Below, in pieces: positions 16,227 through 23,327 of a stretch of 64,000 nt of DNA (position 1 is the stretch's first letter; each line of letters begins with the position of its first letter). The notes beneath the pieces were generated by a model that worked only from the letters and a program-made list of their open reading frames with translations, was not told the DNA's origin and did no database searches. The position numbers and the translations under genes are program-made. Source of the stretch: Thermincola carboxydiphila. Lineage in GTDB: Bacteria > Bacillota > Thermincolia > Thermincolales > UBA2595. The stretch is taken from NCBI GenBank assembly GCA_016841045.1, contig JAENZX010000008.1:1-64000 (forward strand). The letters are read 5' to 3'.

Positions 16227-18077
16227 ATGTTTAGTAAGCATCACTTTGCCAAACGATTTTCAAAAAAGATGTTATTTCTTGCTGTTTTCTCAGGATTAGT
16301 AATTATGACGACAATGCCATTAACTTACTACTATTTTACTTATATAGGAGAAAGAAATCACGCGGTTTCAGAGAGTGACGAAATTGCTTCATTGCTTGCT
16401 CAATCAATTATGGATAATCCCCAATTGTGGCAGTTCAATGCTCAAAAATTTATTCAAGTATTCGAAACTACGGATTTAAAGCAGGTTAATAGTGTCCTGA
16501 TATATGATGCGGACGGAAGTTTGATTAGAAAAGAAGTTTTGTCAAAACCATCTTTATTCGAAATACTCGGACGGTCAGCAATACGTTACAATAATCGTAT
16601 TTATGGCTATGTTGAAGTTAATCACACAGGATACAATCTTGTTTATCAGTCAGGAATTTTATTTTTAATGTTCGGTGCTCTTGGTATAACGATGGGTTGG
16701 GTTCTTTACCGACTTCCCACAAAGATAATTTTCAAGGCTGAGAAGGACATAATAAAAGCTGTAGACACTTTGAATCATATGTCATACCATGACCCGTTAA
16801 CTGGCTTACCTAATAGAAAAAAGCTGGAACACGAGTTGGAAGGAATAATCAATCAAGCCCGGGAAAAGAATCTTAGGGCAGCAGTACTATTCATAGATTT
16901 GGATCGGTTTAAGATAGTAAATGATAACTTTGGGCACATCAAGGGAGATATTTTGCTGAAAGTTATAGCAGACAGGTTAATGAGCTTAACAGAACAAGGA
17001 CAAGTACTTGCCCGCTTCGGAGGAGATGAATTTATCCTGGTAATCCCGGGAGTTACCCAATTAGGGGAGGTACAATTAAAGGCTCGGGAAATTATTGATG
17101 AAATGCAGAAAAGTATATTAGTAGGTAGTGATGAACTATATGTATCTGCCAGTATCGGGATAAGCACTTTTCCGGATGATGGAGAGGATGTGTCTACACT
17201 GGTTAAGTACGCAGATCAGGCTATGTACTCTGCCAAAGAACAGGGAAAAAACAGATACGTAAATTTCTCGCCTGGTTTGGGTCAATCACTGACAGAACAT
17301 TATTTACTGGAAAACTCTTTAAGGAAGGCCATCGAACGCAATGAGCTATTGGTTTTCTACCAGCCAATAGTTGATATAAGGACACAAAGAATAATTGGTG
17401 CTGAAGCTTTACTTAGGTGGCAACACCCTAACCAGGGGCTGCTTCCACCGGCAAATTTTATACATTTGGCGGAAGATACCGGTCAGATTATTCCTATAGG
17501 TCAGTGGGTTTTATCCACGGCCTGTAAGCAGCTTAGAGACTGGCATGCGGCAGGGTTCCCATCCATATCTATGTCTTTAAACTTATCACCTACCCAGTTC
17601 CGGGATAGAAATCTGGTAAAAGTTATTTCGGACACTTTAAAACAAAATGATATAAATCCCGGACAGCTTATTCTTGAAATCACTGAAAATGTATCAATGA
17701 ATTATGAAGAACAATTCATAATTAAACTGCAGTCCTTAAAAAAGTTAGGTGTTAAGGTTGCAATTGATGATTTTGGTAAAGGATACAGCTCTCTCAATTA
17801 TCTAAAACAATTCTCGGTGGATCTGTTAAAAATTGACAGGTCATTTGTCGACGGTATTCATAACAATATGAAAGACAAGGCAATAGTTAAAGCCATTATT
17901 GAAATGGCTAATCATTTAAATATAGAAGTTATGGCAGAAGGTGTTGAATACAAGGAGCAGAGATTAGCGTTGGAACATAATAGATGTTATTTGATGCAAG
18001 GGTATTTATTTAGGGGACCAATTCCACAGGAACAGTTTCAAGAAATCTTATTAAGTTATAGTAAATTGGTTTGTTAA
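16227..18077 (+). CDS. Membrane GGDEF/EAL bifunctional c-di-GMP protein
   Basis: 616 residues. Two hydrophobic segments (about 15-36 and 140-165) enclose an extracellular sensor of roughly 100 residues. The GGDEF domain has RFGGDEF (about 262-268). The EAL domain has AEALLRW (about 390), TENVSM, and DDFGKGYSSL followed by LLKIDRSFV. Both catalytic motifs look intact, so it may make and break c-di-GMP. It is co-transcribed with the anion-binding lipoprotein under a c-di-GMP riboswitch, which suggests feedback control. Unlike most genes in this stretch it is not followed directly by an ssrA fragment. Confidence 0.92.
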   Translation: MFSKHHFAKRFSKKMLFLAVFSGLVIMTTMPLTYYYFTYIGERNHAVSESDEIASLLAQSIMDNPQLWQFNAQKFIQVFETTDLKQVNSVLIYDADGSLIRKEVLSKPSLFEILGRSAIRYNNRIYGYVEVNHTGYNLVYQSGILFLMFGALGITMGWVLYRLPTKIIFKAEKDIIKAVDTLNHMSYHDPLTGLPNRKKLEHELEGIINQAREKNLRAAVLFIDLDRFKIVNDNFGHIKGDILLKVIADRLMSLTEQGQVLARFGGDEFILVIPGVTQLGEVQLKAREIIDEMQKSILVGSDELYVSASIGISTFPDDGEDVSTLVKYADQAMYSAKEQGKNRYVNFSPGLGQSLTEHYLLENSLRKAIERNELLVFYQPIVDIRTQRIIGAEALLRWQHPNQGLLPPANFIHLAEDTGQIIPIGQWVLSTACKQLRDWHAAGFPSISMSLNLSPTQFRDRNLVKVISDTLKQNDINPGQLILEITENVSMNYEEQFIIKLQSLKKLGVKVAIDDFGKGYSSLNYLKQFSVDLLKIDRSFVDGIHNNMKDKAIVKAIIEMANHLNIEVMAEGVEYKEQRLALEHNRCYLMQGYLFRGPIPQEQFQEILLSYSKLVC

Positions 18078-18203
18078 ACTAAACGCAAGAACTTAAGAGT
18101 TAACCGTTTTTAACACGTGGTAAAAGTAGCGTAAAAACTGAGTAACAGCCTAAATATTTGATGAAATAAGCTCTAAAATATGGTGGCTAATTGAAGTATG
18201 CTT

Positions 18204-18258
18204 AAAAACAGCTAATCAGACGGAATGTACACTTTTCGTCTGATTAGCTGTTTTTTAT
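18204..18258 (+). terminator. Strong terminator after the GGDEF/EAL gene
   Basis: aaaacagctaatcagacg pairs perfectly with cgtctgattagctgtttttt around a 17-nt loop. Confidence 0.85.
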
Positions 18259-18307
18259 GTTGTACATAAAAAAGGGTGCCGCTAGCTACTTAAAAAGGGT
18301 TCATTTT

Positions 18308-18343
18308 ACTGGCAGTCATGATGATTCTGCCAGTTTTTTTTTT
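18308..18343 (+). terminator. Second hairpin with T-tract in the 435-nt gap
   Basis: actggcag/tcatgatgatt/ctgccagt followed by nine T residues. It is not next to a gene end and may be a leader attenuator or a leftover of a lost gene. The rest of 18078-18512 holds no gene I can support; a GGGGGG site at 18452 precedes no ORF. Confidence 0.6.
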
Positions 18344-18512
18344 GCAGTTGCAAAATAAAGTAAACAATTCTAATTTACAACAAATCACATAAATTTAGTA
18401 TGGAAATTATTTAACTTTGGGTGGAAGCTAGATAACCACCATATTTAACAAAGGGGGGATTAGAAAAGCACATCATACATTTAATAGATGGATTTTAAAA
18501 AGGAAGGGGAGT

Positions 18513-20639
18513 ATGTTTTTGAGGAAACGGTTTATCAGTAAGTGGGTTTCGGTTTTATTAGCTTTTTTGTTTGTTTTACCTGTTTCACCGGTATTTGCGG
18601 ATGAACAGAGCATTTCGAATGCAGAACTGACTTATGCCGTGGGCACGAGTGATCTAGATGTAGAAAATTTTATTTATGATGTGCAGACGGCCGTTTACCA
18701 AAAATATGGCATCAACAGTGATAAAATCAAAATAACCAAAGCGGGAGCAACAATAGTTGATTCAAAAAATGATTTTAACTGGACCATTTATGATCACTAT
18801 TATTCTCAGGATTATCCTGGAAATGGTGCCGAACCTGTAGACTGGGCGGTCTACCATCCGGCAACCCAGCCATATTTTTACTATGCGGAAGGCTACTATT
18901 ACATTGATAGGTCAAAATATTTTACCGATGTTGACTTTACAGATGGGTCAATGGATCAATGTTATTTGAGATCAAAGCATATTTATCCAAAGGATGATGG
19001 CCTTATTTTTTTGGGCTACAGCCAACCGGCTTTTAAGGATTTTATGCTTTACCCCGACCAAAATACTAGTGAGAAAACCATTGAGTTTACAATCGATGAA
19101 AGTGGTGTCAGCACGCATACTCTTGAAGGAGCAGGTTTCCTTTTTAATGCAGGAATTGATGATAACAAGCTGAATGGCTATCTGGTGTTTTATAACTATA
19201 CTAACAGTACCATTGAGCTATACAAATTGTCCAATGTTGATGCTAGTAACTTCCACAACGAGCAGGGTTATGACATCTCTGATTTAAACATAGAAGGAAT
19301 CGAACTGATTGCTAGAAAGGGTTGGGGTGGCAGCGAAGCGCAGTTTTATTCCTTTGCAGATCCCGTTACGAACCAGAACAGCGAAGAGTATAAGAAACTG
19401 CAGGGATCTAGAGTTCAACTGCTGACTGGGGATGAGAGCAGTGATTCGACTAAAGACATTAAAGTTCAGGTAACTGCCAATTCATTGAAGTTTTATGAAG
19501 ACGATGTGGTCATTTTTGATACGACTGGGGATGATTCCGACATAGTAATAGAAGATACCGGCGTAGGAGGATTTGGACCTCTTGTGAGCTACAGAAGTCA
19601 CTCCTGCGAGCAGTTAAGTTACTTTACTTTTAAAAATCTGACTATGGAAACCTATCGTCCATTGTCATTCATGGATTTAATCAGTCAACAGACCTGGGGA
19701 GAAAATACAAAAAGGTTTATTGTCAATATCGATGACGACGGTGTCCCGGAGTTTTCCAACGACAGAGACTTGAGTCAAATTGCTTCGTACATGAATGAGA
19801 ATGGTGTACATTACATTGGGTGGGGTAGGAATGGCAGATTGGAAGAAGTAGCATCAGCGGTTTACAATAAAGACCAGGCGGCAGGATTGATTAGAAGCAC
19901 TGGCAACAGGGGAATATTCTTCGATATTGACGACTCTGACTATGATACCTACCAAAAAGGAATAGATGCCATTGCTGAATATATCTACAGCCAGCTTGTT
20001 GTCAATGAAGAAGACAACGATAGTCATCATCATCACAGTGGAGGAAGCTCCGGCGGTTCAATCGTACAGCCGCCTGCTGTAACCTTCAGTGATATAAAAG
20101 ACCATTGGGCTCAGAATGATGTAGAAAAGCTCGCAGGACTCAAACTGCTTAACGGGTATCCCGACGGTACATTTGGTCCTGATTATACCGTGACCAGAGC
20201 TGAATTTGCCGCAATGCTGATGAATGTATTTGAATATGCGGATTTGAAGCCTACTGTCAGGTCATCTGTCTATTTTTCTGACGTTTCAGAAGGTCAATGG
20301 TATTATGATTGTGTCAGTCGTATGGCACAGGAAGACGTTTTGTTTGGCTACGGAGATGGCACATTCAGGCCAGAGAAGCAAATTACCCGGGAAGAAGTTG
20401 CAGCCATGATCACCCGAATGTTAACCAGATTTGAAATTACAATGAATGACTCCGAATTGACATTCAAGGATGCTGACTATATTAGCTGGTGGGCCAGAAA
20501 TCCTCTGGGGAAAATTGCTCCAATGGACATTATCAGAGGTATGCCCGATGGTACCTTTAATCCTGCAGACAACGCAACCAGGGCGCAGGCGGCAGTAATG
20601 ATTCTTCGTATGCTGGAAAAGTCGAAATTTTTTAGTTGA
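18513..20639 (+). CDS. Secreted S-layer-homology (SLH) protein
   Basis: 708 residues. A signal peptide (VSVLLAFLFVLPVSPVFA, cleavage about 29) is followed by a large region of unknown fold (30-500) rich in Asp, Tyr and Asn. Then comes a linker with HHHH and GGSSGGS, then three SLH repeats (about 525-705) with the usual FSDIKDHWAQNDVEKL, GYPDGTFGP, GYGDGTFRP and GMPDGTFNP motifs. SLH domains bind pyruvylated cell-wall polymer, so it is anchored on the cell surface. The N-terminal part may bind or cleave sugars, but no catalytic motif was recognised. An ssrA fragment begins 3 nt after the stop. Confidence 0.9.
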   Translation: MFLRKRFISKWVSVLLAFLFVLPVSPVFADEQSISNAELTYAVGTSDLDVENFIYDVQTAVYQKYGINSDKIKITKAGATIVDSKNDFNWTIYDHYYSQDYPGNGAEPVDWAVYHPATQPYFYYAEGYYYIDRSKYFTDVDFTDGSMDQCYLRSKHIYPKDDGLIFLGYSQPAFKDFMLYPDQNTSEKTIEFTIDESGVSTHTLEGAGFLFNAGIDDNKLNGYLVFYNYTNSTIELYKLSNVDASNFHNEQGYDISDLNIEGIELIARKGWGGSEAQFYSFADPVTNQNSEEYKKLQGSRVQLLTGDESSDSTKDIKVQVTANSLKFYEDDVVIFDTTGDDSDIVIEDTGVGGFGPLVSYRSHSCEQLSYFTFKNLTMETYRPLSFMDLISQQTWGENTKRFIVNIDDDGVPEFSNDRDLSQIASYMNENGVHYIGWGRNGRLEEVASAVYNKDQAAGLIRSTGNRGIFFDIDDSDYDTYQKGIDAIAEYIYSQLVVNEEDNDSHHHHSGGSSGGSIVQPPAVTFSDIKDHWAQNDVEKLAGLKLLNGYPDGTFGPDYTVTRAEFAAMLMNVFEYADLKPTVRSSVYFSDVSEGQWYYDCVSRMAQEDVLFGYGDGTFRPEKQITREEVAAMITRMLTRFEITMNDSELTFKDADYISWWARNPLGKIAPMDIIRGMPDGTFNPADNATRAQAAVMILRMLEKSKFFS

Positions 20640-20641
20640 TT

Positions 20642-20757
20642 CAGTAGCCTATCGGTAGGCGTTTGCTGAGCGGAATTTTAAATTGCCTGACTGCGGCGGA
20701 GAAGCTTGAGTAAAGTTCTCTTATCACGACAGGGGTTCGACTCCTCACATCCATCAA
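20642..20757 (+). pseudogene. ssrA 3' fragment 8, degenerate
   Basis: agtagcctatcggtaggcg, gcctgactgcggcggagaag and ttctcttatcacgacagggg lead to a TTCGACT T-loop and a damaged acceptor (ctcctcacatccatca). It starts 3 nt after the SLH gene stop and has no intron. Confidence 0.85.
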
Positions 20758-20790
20758 TAATTACGAGTTATAAGGTTTAGGGGAATAAAT

Positions 20791-20827
20791 AGGCGGTATT
20801 CGATTAGTAATCGAGTACCGCCTTTTA
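20791..20827 (+). terminator. Terminator after ssrA fragment 8 (family c)
   Basis: aggcggtattcgatta/g/taatcgagtaccgcct followed by tttta. It lies between convergent genes and can serve both. An almost identical copy is at 21683-21720, and about 80 nt on its right are also duplicated there. Confidence 0.85.
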
Positions 20828-20889
20828 TATGTTAGGAAATTTGAGTTAAGACCTACAAAATGTTTGGTGACCGTGGTTCATAGCAGTTA

Positions 20890-21135
20890 TTAATCCTCAG
20901 ATGGTTCATCAAGTTTTTTAAGTACTAATCCTAGCACGATTCCCCATAGAATCACCGCCAGCAAGTTTGACATTGCCCCGGGAAAAGGTTGTGAATCTGG
21001 TAAAACTGGTACCCGGTTGAGATTAACGATGATTTTAAAAGATAACCATAACAGTAGACTATAAACAGTCGATTTTATAATCAACCCCTTTGAGGATATT
21101 GAGACATGTAAGTGCGCGAAACTAATCCCAAGAAA
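20890..21135 (-). pseudogene. Truncated copy 2 of the small membrane-protein gene
   Basis: Matches the C-terminal half of the intact gene at 21783-22229 (for example SLLLWLSFKIIVNLNRVPVL, FPGAMSNLLAVILWG). The N-terminal half is missing: homology stops at aatcccaagaaaac, and the sequence passes into the gene's upstream region and then ssrA fragment 9. Confidence 0.75.
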
Positions 21136-21183
21136 ACTCTTTAATATTGTTGCTGGAAATTATTTTTTCATAAATTGTAATCT

Positions 21184-21206
21184 TAATACGCTTTAGCTGC
21201 TTAATT
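21184..21206 (+). pseudogene. ssrA fragment 9 (tag end only)
   Basis: aatacgctttagctgcttaa, a tmRNA tag end reading YALAA-stop, then homology is lost. Confidence 0.5.
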
Positions 21207-21211
21207 ATAAG

Positions 21212-21252
21212 TAGGCGGTATTCGATTAAGGGTTAATCGAGTACTGGTTTTT
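21212..21252 (+). terminator. Family c hairpin, imperfect
   Basis: aggcggtattcgattaa/gggttaatcgagtactgg followed by tttttt; related to 20791-20827 but with weaker base pairing at the foot. Confidence 0.5.
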
Positions 21253-21349
21253 TGAACTCCAAATATTTACAGCAGAACAAATGTTTGGTATAATGTAGGT
21301 ACAACTTATGGTAAAATAATATTAGATAAGAGTAAGGGGATGTAAGGAT

Positions 21350-21643
21350 ATGAGTGAGGATAAAGTATTAAATTTACTGGAAAAAATGTACATAGAGTTC
21401 AACGGAAAGTTTGAAAAAATTGACCAACGCTTTGAAAAAATTGATCAACGTTTTGAAAAGATTGACCAACGTTTTGATGGACTTGAGCACAGGATTGAGA
21501 AATTAGAACTTAAAGTTGAAAACGATATTTCTAAGAAAATTGAAGTGCTTTTTGATGGACAAAAACAAATGTTTGCACAGTTGAACCGAATTGAAGAAAA
21601 AGTGGACCAACATGATGAAATAATCATAAAGAGAATTAAATAG
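21350..21643 (+). CDS. Small coiled-coil protein with FEKIDQR repeats
   Basis: 97 residues, highly charged, with three exact heptads FEKIDQR (about 22-42) followed by a variant heptad FDGLEHR and more heptads. It is predicted to be one long coiled coil. The repeat is also seen in the DNA (ttgaaaaaattgaccaacg, three times), so copy number can change by slippage. No known domain is recognised; short proteins of this kind are common in Clostridia and their role is unknown. ATG start with AGGGGATGTAAGGAT before it. Confidence 0.75.
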   Translation: MSEDKVLNLLEKMYIEFNGKFEKIDQRFEKIDQRFEKIDQRFDGLEHRIEKLELKVENDISKKIEVLFDGQKQMFAQLNRIEEKVDQHDEIIIKRIK

Positions 21644-21682
21644 CAAATAAGGTAGCCGGAAAAAGACACGTTAGGGGAATAA

Positions 21683-21720
21683 AAGGCGGTATTCGATTAC
21701 TAATCGAATACCGCCTTTTA
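21683..21720 (+). terminator. Terminator (family c), bidirectional
   Basis: aaggcggtattcgatta/c/taatcgaataccgcctttta, a perfect hairpin lying between convergent genes; nearly the same as 20791-20827. Confidence 0.85.
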
Positions 21721-21782
21721 TATGTTAGGAAATTTGAGTTAAGACCTACAAAATGTTTGGTGACCGTGGTTCATAGCAGTTA

Positions 21783-22229
21783 TTAATCCTCAGCTGGTTC
21801 ATCAAGTTTTTTAAGTACTAATCCTAGCAGAATTCCCCATAGAATCACCGCCAGCAAGTTTGACATAGCCCCAGGAAAAGGTTGTGAACCTGATAAAACC
21901 GGTACCCGGTAGAGATTAACGATGATTTTAAAAGAGAACCATAACATTAGACTATAAATAGTCGATTTTATAATCAACCCTCTTGAGGATATTAAGACAA
22001 GTAAGTGGGCGAACATAATCCCAAGAAAACCGTCCCATAATAAATGTATTAGTAGATGAATAACCGTCTCGATAGCACTTGGCGGCTTAGACCATGTTAG
22101 TAAAATTGCAGCCCAATCCAGAAACCTGATTTGTGTGATATGAAAAAAATGATAATCCAATAGATTCCAGACATTCATAGCGATTCCCGCGATTATTCCA
22201 GCCAATAGTCCGCGAAGTGTTCTGTCCAT
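21783..22229 (-). CDS. Small integral membrane protein, unknown family
   Basis: 148 residues with four probable membrane segments: LLAGIIAGIAMNVWNLL (8-24), LIHLLWDGFLGIMFAHLLVL (60-80), STIYSLMLWFSFKIIVN (90-107) and AMSNLLAVILWGILLGLVL (122-141). It resembles the 47013-47549 protein in layout (IAAG.FAGIIGA start, Trp-rich middle, LLAVIL/TTVYALKLL end). Role unknown. It is the intact one of three copies in this window; the others are at 5960-6431 (frameshifted) and 20890-21135 (truncated). It reads against ssrA, and its upstream side joins an ssrA tag-end fragment. Confidence 0.75.
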   Translation of the reverse strand: MDRTLRGLLAGIIAGIAMNVWNLLDYHFFHITQIRFLDWAAILLTWSKPPSAIETVIHLLIHLLWDGFLGIMFAHLLVLISSRGLIIKSTIYSLMLWFSFKIIVNLYRVPVLSGSQPFPGAMSNLLAVILWGILLGLVLKKLDEPAED

Positions 22230-22324
22230 TTAATCATCCTTCCAACTAAAAAATGCGAATTGTAATTTTCCATAGCGTTTTTAATATTGCCGCTGGGACT
22301 TATTTTTTTCATAAATTGTAATCT

Positions 22325-22365
22325 TAATACGCTTTAGCTGCTTAATTGCAGCATTCACCCTCTTT
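22325..22365 (+). pseudogene. ssrA fragment 10 (tag end)
   Basis: aatacgctttagctgcttaa followed by ttgcagcattcaccctctt: tag end YALAA-stop and the first stem of the following pseudoknot. It marks the right edge of the dense ssrA-fragment area. The 150 nt to the next gene hold nothing else clear. Confidence 0.6.
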
Positions 22366-22516
22366 TCGTGAAAAATAAATTCAAAGGTGATAGAAAATGC
22401 ACGACACCATATTTTGATGAATATACTAAAGCAACTGTTTGTAAATGCCTTTTATCAGATTAAGAGACTGCTATGAATGCAAATAAGAACATATGCGTCA
22501 TACCAAGGGGGCCCGT

Positions 22517-23326
22517 ATGAGTTATTCGACAATAAAGTACGAGATCCACGACGGCAACCTTTTGCTGAAGCTTAACAGGCCTGAAAGAATGAATGCCGTA
22601 AATGAGGAAATGTATTCAGAGATAGCCCATCTTCTTCACAAATACAGTAAAGATGATGCCGTACGAGTAATCATCCTTACCGGTTCCGTCAGAATTAAGG
22701 ACGGCATGGAAAAACAGGCCTTCTGTGCAGGAGCGGATCTGAAAAAACATGCCGCAGGGGAGCGAACCCAAGCCCAGAAAAGAAAATACATCGAGCAGGC
22801 ACATGAAACGACGCGGCTTCTGTATCGTTACCCCAAACCCATCATCGCTGCTGTAAACGGTCCCGCCCGAGGTGCAGGCACCGAGATGGCCCTTGCCTGC
22901 GATTTTATTATCATGTCCGACGAAGCCACCATTGCTTTTCCTGAAACCGGGCTGGGCACTTTCGTGGGCGGAGGTGTTACTCTGCATCTCCCCCGTATCG
23001 TAGGCCTGATGAAGGCCAAAGAGCTCATCTACACGGGCAGGGTCCTGGACGGCGCGGCGGCAGTCAAGCTGGGAATTGCTCTTTCTTCTTACCCCATGGC
23101 AGCCTTCCTGGATAATGTCATAGAATTTGCCGCTGACATTGCCCGCAAAGCTCCCATTTCCCTGGCCATGGCAAAAAAACACTTGCAGCGGTCGGCTGTG
23201 GTTGACCTGGAGACAGTGCTGCAGCTGGAGACCGATGCCATACTTGCCTGCATGGACACCGAAGATTGGCAGGAAGGTGTTAACGCCTTCGGTCAAAAAA
23301 GAAATCCGGTATTTAAGGGGAGATAA
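22517..23326 (+). CDS. Enoyl-CoA hydratase/isomerase family protein
   Basis: 269 residues of the crotonase fold. The first oxyanion-hole segment AFCAGADLKKH lies near 72-82, the second GPARGAGTEMALACDF near 115-130, and ETGLGTFVGGGVTLHLPR matches the family core. The glutamates expected of a true hydratase are only partly clear, so it could also be an isomerase or hydrolase. The frame is open from 22493, but AAGGGGG before ATG 22517 favours that start. It overlaps nothing and is 1 nt upstream of the acyl-CoA synthetase (NDP-forming) gene, so the two form an operon. Base composition is clearly GC-richer than in genes to the left. Confidence 0.9.
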   Translation: MSYSTIKYEIHDGNLLLKLNRPERMNAVNEEMYSEIAHLLHKYSKDDAVRVIILTGSVRIKDGMEKQAFCAGADLKKHAAGERTQAQKRKYIEQAHETTRLLYRYPKPIIAAVNGPARGAGTEMALACDFIIMSDEATIAFPETGLGTFVGGGVTLHLPRIVGLMKAKELIYTGRVLDGAAAVKLGIALSSYPMAAFLDNVIEFAADIARKAPISLAMAKKHLQRSAVVDLETVLQLETDAILACMDTEDWQEGVNAFGQKRNPVFKGR

Positions 23327-23327
23327 T

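Noticed and set aside
4744-22400. An integrase or transposase for the ssrA array
   Set aside because: No tyrosine or serine recombinase motif and no DDE transposase was seen in any frame here; the LAGLIDADG enzyme is the only mobility-type protein.
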